Positions 9,871 through 18,549 of a DNA stretch of 64,000 nt are shown here, piece by piece. Every line of letters begins with the position of its first letter. The first letter of the stretch is position 1. Under the pieces are notes generated by a model. That model was not told where the DNA came from. It searched no databases and was given only the letters and a program-made list of their open reading frames with translations. This DNA is from Atlantibacter sp. RC6 (GTDB lineage: Bacteria > Pseudomonadota > Gammaproteobacteria > Enterobacterales > Enterobacteriaceae), in NCBI RefSeq assembly GCF_014193285.1, contig NZ_JACHZE010000006.1, positions 186,001 through 250,000 of the forward strand. Direction: 5' to 3'. A program made the position numbers and the translations under genes.

Positions 9871-10877
9871 TGTTTGATTTCGCCATTATCTGGTTTGTGA
9901 TTATCGTATTCGCCACCCTGATGTACATCGTGATGGACGGTTTCGATCTGGGGATTGGCATTCTGTTCCCGTTTATCCGCGATAACGACGACCGCGACGT
10001 GATGGTCAACAGCGTCGCCCCGGTGTGGGACGGCAATGAGACCTGGCTGGTGCTGGGCGGAGCCGGGCTGTTCGGCGCCTTTCCGCTGGCTTACGCGGTG
10101 ATCGTCGATGCCCTGACCATTCCGCTGTCATTAATGCTGATTGGGCTGATTTTTCGCGGCGTGGCATTTGAATTCCGCTTCAAAGCCACGCCGGGCCACC
10201 GCCCGTTCTGGGATAACGCCTTTATGGCCGGTTCGATTCTGGCGACCTTTTGCCAGGGCGTGGTGGTCGGCGCGGTGGTCAGCGGATTTGAGGTCACCGG
10301 ACGCGCCTTCAGCGGCTCGCCGCTTGGCTGGCTAACGGCGTTCAACCTGTTCTGCGGCCTGGGCTTAGTGGTGGCCTATGCCCTGCTCGGCGCGACCTGG
10401 CTGGTAATGAAAAGCGAAAACCCGCTTGAGAAGCGGATGCGCATCCTGACCCGCCCGCTGCTGCTGGCGTTGTTAGCGGTTATCGCCGGGATCAGTCTCT
10501 GGACACCGCTGGCCCATGCGGATATCGCCGCGCGCTGGTTTACCCTGCCCAATCTGTTCTGGCTGCTGCCAGTGCCGCTGTTGGTCATCGCCTTCAGCTT
10601 CTGGCTGTGGCGCTGCGTGGCGGATAGCCGCAGCCATACGTTGCCGTTTGTCCTGACGCTGGGGCTGATTTTCCTGGGTTTCAGCGGATTAGGGATCAGC
10701 ATCTGGCCGCAGATTATCCCACCGCACATCAGCATCTGGCAGGCCGCCGCGCCCGCCTCCAGCCTCAGCTTTATGCTGGTCGGCGCGCTGCTGATTATCC
10801 CGATTATTTTGATTTACACCTTCTGGAGCTACTACGTATTTCGCGGCAAGGTGCAACACGGAGAGGGGTATCACTGA
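9870..10877 (+). CDS. cioB: Cytochrome bd-type quinol oxidase subunit II
   Basis: A 335-residue polytopic membrane protein with the CydB-family N-terminus (FDFAIIWFVIIVFATLMYIVMDGFDLGIGIL) and the VAPVWDGNETWLVLGG motif. It partners CioA in the heterodimeric oxidase core. It starts within the cioA stop (TAATG), and its own stop overlaps the ATG of the third small gene (TGATG), so all three are made together. The protein is shorter than E. coli CydB (379) and matches the CioB class. Confidence 0.88.
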   Translation: MFDFAIIWFVIIVFATLMYIVMDGFDLGIGILFPFIRDNDDRDVMVNSVAPVWDGNETWLVLGGAGLFGAFPLAYAVIVDALTIPLSLMLIGLIFRGVAFEFRFKATPGHRPFWDNAFMAGSILATFCQGVVVGAVVSGFEVTGRAFSGSPLGWLTAFNLFCGLGLVVAYALLGATWLVMKSENPLEKRMRILTRPLLLALLAVIAGISLWTPLAHADIAARWFTLPNLFWLLPVPLLVIAFSFWLWRCVADSRSHTLPFVLTLGLIFLGFSGLGISIWPQIIPPHISIWQAAAPASSLSFMLVGALLIIPIILIYTFWSYYVFRGKVQHGEGYH

Positions 10878-11008
10878 TGAAAACGACACTCTGGTCGAAA
10901 CGCCTGTTCTGGCTGGCGGTGATTTGGGGCGGCAGCGTGTTGACGCTGGCGGCGGTGGGCCTGTTTTTCCGGGTGATCATGGCCGCCGCCGGGTTTAAAT
11001 CCCATTAG
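10877..11008 (+). CDS. Small single-span oxidase subunit (DUF2474, CydX-like)
   Basis: A 43-codon gene, MKTTLWSKRLFWLAVIWGGS then VLTLAAVGLFFRVIMAAAGF KSH. It has a positive N-terminus and one hydrophobic helix at about residues 10-37. The ATG overlaps the cioB stop as TGATG, which argues strongly that it is translated. DUF2474 proteins regularly follow cioAB in proteobacteria and are thought to act like CydX, the stabilising third subunit of bd oxidases. The function is inferred from position and shape. Confidence 0.82.
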   Translation: MKTTLWSKRLFWLAVIWGGSVLTLAAVGLFFRVIMAAAGFKSH

Positions 11009-11110
11009 GATCAGTCAGTAAATCAGGGTCAACCTCAACCCAATAGCAACCAACACGCTTCTTCGTGAGACTTTGCAAAACTGACACAGGGTTTGCAGGC
11101 TTTTAATATT

Positions 11111-11139
11111 CGCAATAATAACCCTACGTTATTATTGCG
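11111..11139. repeat. Perfect 12-bp inverted repeat upstream of yncJ
   Basis: CGCAATAATAAC, five-base loop CCTAC, then GTTATTATTGCG, an uninterrupted 12-bp palindrome arm pair 32 bases before the yncJ ATG and about 100 bases after the oxidase operon. There is no U-run on either strand, so it does not look like an intrinsic terminator. An operator or an mRNA 5' hairpin for yncJ is more likely. No known regulator site is recognised. Confidence 0.6.
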
Positions 11140-11171
11140 AAATTAGCACCACCAGTGAACGGAGCAACCTT

Positions 11172-11402
11172 ATGATAAAGAAGCTGATCGGCGCCCTGCT
11201 GTTATGCGCGTCGCTTTTTTCGGGCCAGAGCGCGGCGCAACGCGACGGACATATTTTTTATAAAGTGCACAACGCTGACACCACGCTGCGCCATTGCGCA
11301 GACAGCGATGAAATAAGAAGCGCCGCCGAAGAGGCAGCGCTGGATGTGCGGGAGCACCATTACTGGTCCAAATCCCGCAAGCCGGGCATGCACCAGAATT
11401 AA
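11172..11402 (+). CDS. yncJ: Small exported protein YncJ (DUF2554)
   Basis: A 76-residue protein with signal peptide MIKKLIGALLLCASLFSGQSAA and a mature part containing LRHCADSDEIRSAAEEAALDVREHHYW and SRKPG. This matches E. coli YncJ in length and in the DSDE..AEE...REH.YW.KSRKP pattern, and the position near rlhA/treF agrees with the E. coli order. GGAG precedes the start. The function is unknown in the family. A single Cys in the mature domain is noticeable. Confidence 0.78.
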   Translation: MIKKLIGALLLCASLFSGQSAAQRDGHIFYKVHNADTTLRHCADSDEIRSAAEEAALDVREHHYWSKSRKPGMHQN

Positions 11403-11406
11403 CGGC

Positions 11407-12492
11407 TCAGACTGAGAACAGCCCACGCAGGTGATGCGGCTCGCTGCGCTGATATTGCGGAGCGACGGCGATTTTACTGCCGAGCTTCGCCGCCGCATGC
11501 CACGGCCAGCGCGGGTTAAACAGGATCCCGCGCGCCAGAGCGATAAACTCCGCCTGCCCGGTGGCGATAATCGCCTCCGCCTGCTCCGGCTCAGTGATCA
11601 GCCCCACAGCGATCACCGGCGTCTTCACCTGCTGCTGGATCTGCTGGGCGAAAGGCACCTGATAGTTCGGGCTAATGGCGATTTGCTGCGCGGGCGACAG
11701 GCCGCCGGAAGAGACGTGAATATAGGCGCTGCCGCGTTGTTCCAGCGCTTTCGCCAGGTGAATCGAACTGTCGATATCCCAGCCGCCTTCCGCCCAGTCG
11801 GTGGCGGAGATACGCACGCCCACCGGCAGCGACACAGCGGCCTGAACTTCATCAAATATTTCCAGCACCAGCCGGATGCGGTTTTCCAGGCTGCCGCCAT
11901 AATTGTCCGTACGCTGGTTCGACAGCGGCGACAGGAACTGGTGCAGCAGGTAGCCGTGGGCGGCATGCAGTTCAATCAGGTCGAAGCCCGCTTGTTGCGC
12001 ACGGCGCGCCCCGTCCACGAACGCCTGCTTAATATCGGCGATCTCTTCTGCGCTCATGGCCTTCGGCGCGCGGTATTCGCCAAACGCCAGCGCCGACGGC
12101 GCGAGGGTTTCCCAGCCGCCTTCGCTATCCGACAGCGATTTCCCGCCCTTCCAGGGCGCGTCCACCGAGGCCTTACGGCCCGCATGGCCTAACTGAATAC
12201 CGAGTTTTATTGGCGACCAACGGCGGATTTTCTCGACTTCCTGCTGCAAGGCGTCACCCAGCTCATCGCTCCAGATCCCTAAATCCCAGGGTGAAATGCG
12301 CCCTTCCGGCGTTACCGAGGTGGCTTCGATGATCAGCAGCCCAGCTCCCGACTGCGCCAGGGTACCGAGATGTACGCTGTGCCAGCTGGTCGGCGCGCCG
12401 TTATCGGCGGAATACTGGCACATCGGCGCGATAATTATGCGGTTACTCAGGGCAAGCTCGCCAAGCTGCCCCGCGGAAAACAGATGACTCAT
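11407..12492 (-). CDS. NADH:flavin oxidoreductase, YqjM/XenA-type old yellow enzyme
   Basis: A 361-residue FMN TIM-barrel protein. IIAPMCQYSADNG near residue 20 carries the Cys typical of the thermophilic-like OYE class, LGHAGRKA is the FMN/substrate His region, and FDLIELHAAHGYLLHQFLSPLSNQRTD with YGGSLENR.R are the OYE core motifs. The chosen ATG at 12492 has GGAGG six bases upstream; a GTG one codon earlier is less likely. Such enzymes reduce activated C=C bonds, nitro compounds and similar electrophiles with NAD(P)H. It is convergent with yncJ (4-base gap) and divergent from treF. The in vivo substrate is unknown. Confidence 0.86.
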   Translation of the reverse strand: MSHLFSAGQLGELALSNRIIIAPMCQYSADNGAPTSWHSVHLGTLAQSGAGLLIIEATSVTPEGRISPWDLGIWSDELGDALQQEVEKIRRWSPIKLGIQLGHAGRKASVDAPWKGGKSLSDSEGGWETLAPSALAFGEYRAPKAMSAEEIADIKQAFVDGARRAQQAGFDLIELHAAHGYLLHQFLSPLSNQRTDNYGGSLENRIRLVLEIFDEVQAAVSLPVGVRISATDWAEGGWDIDSSIHLAKALEQRGSAYIHVSSGGLSPAQQIAISPNYQVPFAQQIQQQVKTPVIAVGLITEPEQAEAIIATGQAEFIALARGILFNPRWPWHAAAKLGSKIAVAPQYQRSEPHHLRGLFSV

Positions 12493-12891
12493 CACAAACC
12501 TCCAGGGATGGTAATTCCACTAAACTTAACGCTGCCGTCCAGTATAGAAAGGAACTGTCTGACTCTGTTGGCGATTTTTGCGGGTAAAGCCTGCCGCGCT
12601 TAATATCCGGTTACCGGATGTTTCCTGAAAACGCATAATATTTACGAATATAGAGATGTTTGTAGAAAAAGTTGCTTGATTTTCCACCAGGCAAACGCGT
12701 TACAATTATGCTTTCGCGCTCTTTGCCAGACCGGCCGGAGTGCGACAGGGTGAATTATCAGATTATTTCCCCAGGCAGTTAACATGTTGCGAAATGAATG
12801 AATTTACTGCCCATTTGCATCCATGATGCGTCAGTTGTATCGGCCTTCGCGCCCTGAGTTCTTGCCGCTTACCGGCCCGACAAATCCATTT
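12493..12891. other. Divergent OYE-treF intergenic region
   Basis: About 450 bases separate the two divergent starts. Apart from the sigma-S-like -10 element next to treF, no reading frame with a ribosome site or strong hairpin was recognised. The OYE promoter must lie in the left part but no clear -35/-10 pair stands out. Confidence 0.5.
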
Positions 12892-12902
12892 GCTAAACTT
12901 AA
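12892..12902 (+). promoter_or_regulatory. Sigma-S-type extended -10 element for treF
   Basis: GCTAAACTTAA matches the RpoS -10 consensus KCTAYRCTTAA at 10 of 11 positions and lies 45 bases before the treF ATG. E. coli treF is known to be RpoS-dependent (osmotic and stationary-phase induction), so conserved control is expected. Confidence 0.6.
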
Positions 12903-12946
12903 GAGTAATGCTTTCACAAAAAGCGACTCTGGAGGTTGTTATTAGT

Positions 12947-14596
12947 ATGCTTAATCAGACATCTCGACTCACATTAACGGAATCAGAAGCCTACGACGAA
13001 GACGTTCGGTATGAGTTCGATCCCTGTGAGCTCAAGCTGGATGAGATGGTCGAAGCGGAACCGCTGCCCGAAACAATCGAAGGCATGCCCGCTCCGGATG
13101 CGCTGACCCCAGCGGATCGTTATCTGGAGCTGTATGAGAACGTGCAGTCTTCGCGCATTTTCCCGGACAGCAAAACTTTTGCCGACTGCGCGCCCAAGAT
13201 GACGCCGCTGGCAATTTTACTCAATTATCGTCGTGCGAAACGCTATCCGGGTTTTAACCTGGAGAAATTCGTCCACGACCATTTTCATCTGCCCGCAGAC
13301 TACAGCAAAGCCTATATTTCCGACCCGGATCGCAGCCTGAAAGACCATATCGACAGCCTGTGGCCGGTCCTGACCCGTGAGCCGCAGGAGCATATTGAGT
13401 TCTCCTCGCTGCTGCCGTTGCCCCAGTCTTACATCGTTCCGGGGGGACGATTTCGCGAGACCTATTACTGGGACTCCTATTACACCATGCTGGGGCTTGC
13501 CGAAAGCGGCCGCAACGATCTGCTGCGCTGCATGGCGGATAACTTCGCCTGGATGATCGAAAACTACGGTCATATCCCGAACGGCAATCGCACCTATTAT
13601 CTCAGCCGCTCGCAGCCGCCGGTGTTTGCGCTGATGGTCGAGCTGTTCGAAGAGGACGGGGTGCGCGGCGCCCGGCGCTATCTTGACCATCTGTTGATGG
13701 AGTACGCCTTCTGGATGGATGGCGCAGACAGCCTGGATTACAACCAGGCCTATCGCCGCGCGGTAAAAATGCCCGACGGCGCGCTGCTCAACCGTTACTG
13801 GGACGACCGCGACACACCGCGTGATGAATCCTGGTATGAGGATGTGGAAACCGCCAAATTATCGGGCCGACCGGCCAGCGAAGTGTACCGAGATCTGCGT
13901 GCCGGCGCGGAGTCGGGCTGGGACTACTCCACCCGCTGGTTACGCGATGCCGACCGTCTGGCGAGCATTCGTACCACCCAGTTTATTCCGGTGGATTTGA
14001 ACGCCTTTCTCTACAAGCTGGAAACCGCGATTTCCAATATCGCTGGCCTGAAGCAGGATGCCCTGATGGCGGCCCGCTTCCGGGAAAAAGCGCTGGCGCG
14101 CCGCAGCGCCATGAACCGCTACCTGTGGGATGAGACCACCGGCACCTACCGTGATTACGACTGGCGGCGCGAATGCCTGGCCTCGTTCTCCGCCGCCTGC
14201 GTGGTGCCGCTGTATGTCGGCATGGCGACCCACGAACAGGCGCAGAAAATCGCGCTCAACGTGCGCGAACGGCTGTTGACGCCGGGCGGTATTCTGGCGA
14301 CCGATGTGGAAAGCGACCAGCAGTGGGACAAACCCAACGGCTGGGCGCCGCTCCAGTGGATGGCGATCCAGGGTTTCAAAAACTACAGCGAAGACTCGCT
14401 GGCAGACATTATTGCCCATAACTGGATGCGCACCGTCAAGCGCGTGTATATGGAGCAAAACAAACTGGTTGAGAAATATCACATCGCCGATTACGCACCG
14501 CAACCGGGTGGCGGGGGTGAGTATCCGTTGCAGGATGGCTTTGGCTGGACCAACGGGGTTACCCGCCGGTTAATCAGCCTGTACGGGGAACCCTAA
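12947..14596 (+). CDS. treF: Cytoplasmic trehalase TreF
   Basis: Glycoside hydrolase family 37 enzyme cleaving trehalose to two glucose in the cytoplasm. From [10 protein letters not shown] the protein is 549 residues, exactly E. coli TreF length; the upstream ATG at 12890 would overlap the promoter element. GH37 signatures are [15 protein letters not shown] near 173 and [14 protein letters not shown] near 465, with the acidic N-terminal leader of TreF and no signal peptide (unlike TreA). GGAGG lies 11 bases upstream. A terminator hairpin follows. Role: using or turning over trehalose after osmotic stress. Confidence 0.95.
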   Translation: MLNQTSRLTLTESEAYDEDVRYEFDPCELKLDEMVEAEPLPETIEGMPAPDALTPADRYLELYENVQSSRIFPDSKTFADCAPKMTPLAILLNYRRAKRYPGFNLEKFVHDHFHLPADYSKAYISDPDRSLKDHIDSLWPVLTREPQEHIEFSSLLPLPQSYIVPGGRFRETYYWDSYYTMLGLAESGRNDLLRCMADNFAWMIENYGHIPNGNRTYYLSRSQPPVFALMVELFEEDGVRGARRYLDHLLMEYAFWMDGADSLDYNQAYRRAVKMPDGALLNRYWDDRDTPRDESWYEDVETAKLSGRPASEVYRDLRAGAESGWDYSTRWLRDADRLASIRTTQFIPVDLNAFLYKLETAISNIAGLKQDALMAARFREKALARRSAMNRYLWDETTGTYRDYDWRRECLASFSAACVVPLYVGMATHEQAQKIALNVRERLLTPGGILATDVESDQQWDKPNGWAPLQWMAIQGFKNYSEDSLADIIAHNWMRTVKRVYMEQNKLVEKYHIADYAPQPGGGGEYPLQDGFGWTNGVTRRLISLYGEP

Positions 14597-14600
14597 TCCG

Positions 14601-14631
14601 CAGCGTCGCCTTTCAGGCGGCGCTGTTGTTT
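14601..14631. terminator. Hairpin between convergent treF and rlhA
   Basis: AGCGTCGCC-TTTCA-GGCGGCGCT forms a 9-bp stem with one G-T pair, followed on the plus strand by GTTGTTT. It serves treF and could also end rlhA, which stops at 14631. Confidence 0.6.
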
Positions 14632-16595
14632 CAGGCTTTGCGGCCCGGAACGGTTTTTAACAGCTCTTCCGGGCTAATGGACGCCACCACGCCGCTGCCT
14701 GGCAGCGGCATCTTGAGAATGTGATTTTTGATTTTGCCGATAACGTGCATTTCGCAGGGACGACAATCAAACTTCAGCGTCAACACCTCATCGCCGTGGA
14801 TCAACTGCATCGGCGTGGCCTTCCAGCTTTTAATCGATCCCTTCGCCTGTTTCGGGCACAAATTAAAAGCGAAACGCAGGCAGTGTTTGGTGATCATCAC
14901 CGGCACATCGCCCTTTTCCTGATGCGCTTCAAACGCCGCGTCGATCAGTTGTACGCCGTAGCGATGGTAAAACTCGCGCGCTTTATGGTTATAAACGTTC
15001 GCCAGGAAGCTTAAATGGCTGTCCGGGTAGACCGGCGCAGGGTCACTCACCGCTTTACGGGTCGCACGTTGATAGGCTGCCAGCCGGGCCTCATCCAGCG
15101 CCTCGCTGGTTTCGCGGCGCAACTGGTTAAGCTGGCTGCTCGGCACAAACAATGCGCCGGGCAGATTGATGGTCACGGCCCGGGCGTAATACATCGTCTG
15201 ACCGAGTTTTGTGACACCGTCACGCAAGCTATTGTAGGCTTTTTCTGGGTTATTGGCTTCGCTGAACTCGCCGTCCAGCGTGCGCGTCACGCTGACGCCC
15301 TCTTCGGACGTCATGGTCAGGATCAGTTGTTCCTGCCAGCCGCCCAGCTCGATATCCACCGCGACCCGACGCTCGCTGGAGGTTTTCAACAGCGCCTGCT
15401 GCCAGTTGTGATCCAGGTTGCGGTTCAGCGGATGATGCGCACGCAACGTTTTCAGGGCATCCGGCATCTCGTTCGGCCAGACGCGGTAACGGCGTTCGGC
15501 AAGTTTTTCTACGGTATTGGCCCGGAACCCTACCACTTCACGCTTTATCAGCACGTTCAACCCGTCGCCGTTTGACAGCGGCTCGCTGACATCAACGTCA
15601 AGGTGGTCTTTCGCCACTTTCATCACTTCGCCCACCGGCAGGCCGATAAATTTCGGTGAATCAAACGCGCCGATATCAATCTTTCGCTCGTTGACAAAAT
15701 AGTCGGTACTGCCGCGATGGAAGGTTTTATCCGGGGATGGCACAAAAAAGTGCTGGGTCACCCCTGCCGACGCGCGCGCCAGATCGCCGCGCTGCTCCAT
15801 CACTTCATCCAGCAATTGACGGTAATAAGCCGTGATGTTTTTCACGTAGCTCATATCTTTGTAGCGCCCTTCGATTTTGAAGGAGCGCACGCCCGCGTCC
15901 ACCAGCGCCGTCAGGTTGGCGCTCTGATCGTTGTCTTTCATCGACAGCAGGTGCTTTTCATAGGCGACCACGCGGCCCTGATCGTCTTTCAGGGTGTACG
16001 GCAAACGGCAGGCCTGGGAGCAGTCGCCGCGGTTGGCGCTGCGCCCCGTCTGGGCATGGGAAATGTTGCATTGCCCGGAATACGCCACGCACAGCGCGCC
16101 GTGAATAAAGAATTCAATGGTGGCGTCGACGCTATCGTGAATCGCTTTGATCTGGTTAAGGTTCAGCTCACGCGCCAGCACGATTTGCGAGAACCCCACG
16201 TCAGAAAGAAACTTCGCCTTTTCCACGCTGCGGATATCGCATTGGGTGCTGGCATGCAGCTCAATCGGCGGGATATCCAGTTCCAGCACGCCCATGTCCT
16301 GGACAATCAGCGCATCCACGCCCGCCTGCCACAGCTGGTGGATCAGCGTTTGCGCCGGTTCCAGTTCATCATCGTGAAGAATGGTGTTGAGCGTCACGAA
16401 AATCTTCGCGCCGTAGCGGTGGGCGAACGGCACCAGCTCGGCGATATCGCGCAGGCTGTTGCTGGCGTTGTGGCGCGCGCCAAAGCCCGGGCCGCCGATA
16501 TACACCGCGTCGGCGCCATGAAGGATCGCTTCACGGGCGATGGCGGTGTCGCGTGCCGGGCTCAGAAGTTCAAGATGATGGGGGTGCAGGCGCAT
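14631..16595 (-). CDS. rlhA: 23S rRNA 5-hydroxycytidine synthase RlhA (YdcP), peptidase U32 family
   Basis: A 654-residue U32-family protein (E. coli 653). The start MRLHPHHLELLSPARD and the following AILHGADAVYIGGPGFGAR match the family N-terminus. The Fe-S-associated cysteines are seen in ALCVAYSGQCNISHAQTGRSANRGDCSQACRLPY and in the C-terminal KHCLRFAFNLCPKQ and CRPCEMHV. In E. coli RlhA hydroxylates C2501 of 23S rRNA, needing iron and prephenate. The gene is monocistronic here, between treF and sutR. Identity is secure from length, motifs and neighbourhood. Confidence 0.94.
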   Translation of the reverse strand: MRLHPHHLELLSPARDTAIAREAILHGADAVYIGGPGFGARHNASNSLRDIAELVPFAHRYGAKIFVTLNTILHDDELEPAQTLIHQLWQAGVDALIVQDMGVLELDIPPIELHASTQCDIRSVEKAKFLSDVGFSQIVLARELNLNQIKAIHDSVDATIEFFIHGALCVAYSGQCNISHAQTGRSANRGDCSQACRLPYTLKDDQGRVVAYEKHLLSMKDNDQSANLTALVDAGVRSFKIEGRYKDMSYVKNITAYYRQLLDEVMEQRGDLARASAGVTQHFFVPSPDKTFHRGSTDYFVNERKIDIGAFDSPKFIGLPVGEVMKVAKDHLDVDVSEPLSNGDGLNVLIKREVVGFRANTVEKLAERRYRVWPNEMPDALKTLRAHHPLNRNLDHNWQQALLKTSSERRVAVDIELGGWQEQLILTMTSEEGVSVTRTLDGEFSEANNPEKAYNSLRDGVTKLGQTMYYARAVTINLPGALFVPSSQLNQLRRETSEALDEARLAAYQRATRKAVSDPAPVYPDSHLSFLANVYNHKAREFYHRYGVQLIDAAFEAHQEKGDVPVMITKHCLRFAFNLCPKQAKGSIKSWKATPMQLIHGDEVLTLKFDCRPCEMHVIGKIKNHILKMPLPGSGVVASISPEELLKTVPGRKA

Positions 16596-16682
16596 GTTTT
16601 GTCGTTATCCAGTTTTGAAAATGGCGGCTATTGTAGACAGAAGCCCGGCGGATATGAAGCCTTACTGCCGCAAGCTAACTTC

Positions 16683-17225
16683 TCACGTTTGTATTGCGGA
16701 TCGCGGGTAGTGAATTAAGGAGTGAAAACAGGTTGGCGACGAGGTGGGATTTCGATAAGCATGGGGCTGGTCGGCGGCAAAGCGCCGCCCTTCTCCTGCT
16801 TGCAGCGTCTGCCACACGCCCTGGATCTGTAATGCGACTTCACCGCTGATGACCACCACATGCTCAATCGCGCCCGCCTCATGGGCGGAGGATTCGCTCA
16901 TCGCGCCGGGAGCCAGCGTGACCACCAGCAGATCAAAACCCAGCTGTTCATCAAACGGGAACAGCGGCTCGGCGGTCATGCCCTGATGGGCGTCGTAAAC
17001 TGGCCGCTCGCTGGCCTGAGACGGGGCTATAAACGCCGAAAAGGGTACGTTAAAACCGGTGGCGATTTTCCACAGCGTCGCGATTGTCGGGCTGGATTCC
17101 TGACGCTCGATCTGCCCCAACATCGCTTTGGATACGCCGGTCTGTTCGGCGGCCTGGGTTAAACTCCAGCCGCGCGCCTGGCGCAGAGTTTTCAGCGTAT
17201 CGCTAAGATGGGCGGCAATATCCAT
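16683..17225 (-). CDS. sutR: XRE-family regulator SutR (YdcN) with cupin domain
   Basis: A 180-residue protein: N-terminal helix-turn-helix (LRQARGWSLTQAAEQTGVSKAMLGQIERQESSPTIATLWKIATGFNVPFSAFI, residues ~13-63) and a C-terminal cupin. The MDIAAHLSDTL start matches the family; an ATG at 17237 adds four residues and cannot be excluded. In E. coli SutR regulates sulfur-utilisation genes and binds in front of ydcO. Here it is divergent from benE with a 13-bp inverted repeat between them, the probable operator. Confidence 0.9.
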   Translation of the reverse strand: MDIAAHLSDTLKTLRQARGWSLTQAAEQTGVSKAMLGQIERQESSPTIATLWKIATGFNVPFSAFIAPSQASERPVYDAHQGMTAEPLFPFDEQLGFDLLVVTLAPGAMSESSAHEAGAIEHVVVISGEVALQIQGVWQTLQAGEGRRFAADQPHAYRNPTSSPTCFHSLIHYPRSAIQT

Positions 17226-17265
17226 AACGTATCCCATTGGTTCAAAAACCTCAGTTTACCTGCTT

Positions 17266-17312
17266 GTGCGTTATAGCGCACAGTGTTATTTTCCGTGGAC
17301 GCTATAACGCAC
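17266..17312. promoter_or_regulatory. 13-bp inverted repeat, candidate SutR operator
   Basis: GTGCGTTATAGCG at 17266-17278 is repeated as its exact reverse complement CGCTATAACGCAC at 17300-17312, with a 21-base spacer. The first copy is itself nearly palindromic (GTGCG...CGCAC). It lies in the sutR-benE divergent gap, where XRE regulators usually bind for autoregulation and control of the neighbour. The repeat is directly seen; binding is inferred. Confidence 0.65.
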
Positions 17313-17326
17313 AACGGAGCCAGACC

Positions 17327-18493
17327 ATGCGTCAATTCACTTTCCCCACGTTACTGGCCGGGCTGGTCGCCGTGCTGGTGGGCTATGCCAGTTCTGCGGC
17401 GATCATCTGGCAGGCCGCCGCAGCGGCAGGCGCCAGTGCGCAGCAAATAGCCGGATGGATGACCGCGCTGGGTATCGCCATGGGCGTCAGTACCCTGGGA
17501 TTGTCGCTGTGGTATCGCGCCCCGGTGCTGACCGCCTGGTCGACCCCAGGCGCGGCGCTGCTCGCCACCAGCCTGCATGGCGTGACGATCAATGAAGCGA
17601 TCGGCGTGTTTATCTTTGCCTCCGCGCTGATTGTGCTGTGCGGCGTTACCGGCCTGTTTGCCCGGCTGATGAAACTGATCCCTCACAGCCTGGCTGCCGC
17701 AATGCTGGCCGGAATTCTGCTGCGTTTTGGCCTCGACGCCTTCGCCACCCTGCCCGCTAACGGTTTGCTGTGCGGCGTGATGCTGATTGCCTGGCTTATC
17801 GCCAAAGCCATGGCGCCGCGCTACGCCATTGTGGCGACGCTGATCGCCGGGCTGGCGATTTGCCTGGTTACCGGGCAGTTTCACCAAAGCCAGGCGAATA
17901 TCACTCCGTCATTGCCGGGATTCACTGTGCCGCATTTCACGCTACAAAGTTTACTGGGTATCGGGCTGCCGTTTTTCCTGGTGACCATGGCGTCGCAGAA
18001 CGCTCCCGGTGTGGCAACGCTCAATGCCTCAGGCTATCAGGTGCCGGTATCGCCGCTAATGACGGTTACCGGGTTGATTGCGCTGGTGATGGCGCCGTTT
18101 GGCGTGTTCTCGGTGTGTATCGCCGCGATCACCGCGGCGATTTGCCAGAGCCCGGATGCGCATCCCGACAGGCATAAACGCTGGATGGCCTCGACGGCGG
18201 CTGGCGGGTTCTATCTGCTGGCTGGGGTCTTCGGCGGCGCAATCACCGCGTTGATGACGGCGTTGCCGCTGGCGTGGATCCAGATGCTGGCTGGACTGGC
18301 GCTACTCGGCACCATCGGCGGTAGCCTGCATCAGGCGCTCAGCCGTGAAACCGATCGCGACGCCGCGATTATCACGTTTTTAATTACCGCATCGGGTATT
18401 ACGCTGGGTGGAATTGGCTCGGCATTCTGGGGATTGATTGGCGGTGGAATAAGCTATGCGGTACTGGGGATTGCGCGAGGCCGGGGAAAATAA
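17327..18493 (+). CDS. ydcO: BenE-family inner-membrane transporter YdcO
   Basis: A polytopic membrane protein of 388 residues from the ATG at 17327, which has GGAGCCAGACC directly before it. The ORF opens 30 codons earlier but that part spans the operator repeats. BenE (benzoate/H+ symporter) family signatures include YASSAAIIWQAA, APVLTAWSTPGAALL, FLVTMASQNAPG and FGVFSVCIAAITAAICQSPDAHPD. E. coli YdcO is a SutR target with uncertain substrate. Benzoate import is the family precedent, but SutR linkage suggests another anion is possible. Confidence 0.88.
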   Translation: MRQFTFPTLLAGLVAVLVGYASSAAIIWQAAAAAGASAQQIAGWMTALGIAMGVSTLGLSLWYRAPVLTAWSTPGAALLATSLHGVTINEAIGVFIFASALIVLCGVTGLFARLMKLIPHSLAAAMLAGILLRFGLDAFATLPANGLLCGVMLIAWLIAKAMAPRYAIVATLIAGLAICLVTGQFHQSQANITPSLPGFTVPHFTLQSLLGIGLPFFLVTMASQNAPGVATLNASGYQVPVSPLMTVTGLIALVMAPFGVFSVCIAAITAAICQSPDAHPDRHKRWMASTAAGGFYLLAGVFGGAITALMTALPLAWIQMLAGLALLGTIGGSLHQALSRETDRDAAIITFLITASGITLGGIGSAFWGLIGGGISYAVLGIARGRGK

Positions 18494-18523
18494 CAATCTG
18501 ATGCGCTAAACAGTCTCATTTAA

Positions 18524-18543
18524 TGGGGGAGCGAACTCCCCCA
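18524..18543. terminator. Hairpin between convergent benE and ydcL
   Basis: TGGGGGAG-CGAA-CTCCCCCA is a perfect 8-bp GC-rich stem with a stable CGAA tetraloop, midway between the stop codons of two convergent genes. It lacks a good U-run on both sides, so it may act as an mRNA 3'-end stabiliser or weak bidirectional terminator. Confidence 0.5.
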
Positions 18544-18549
18544 CGCTTA

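Noticed and set aside
17237-17326. N-terminal extension of YdcO from the ATG at 17237
   Set aside because: It would run through the operator repeats, has no family counterpart, and the ATG at 17327 has a good ribosome site.
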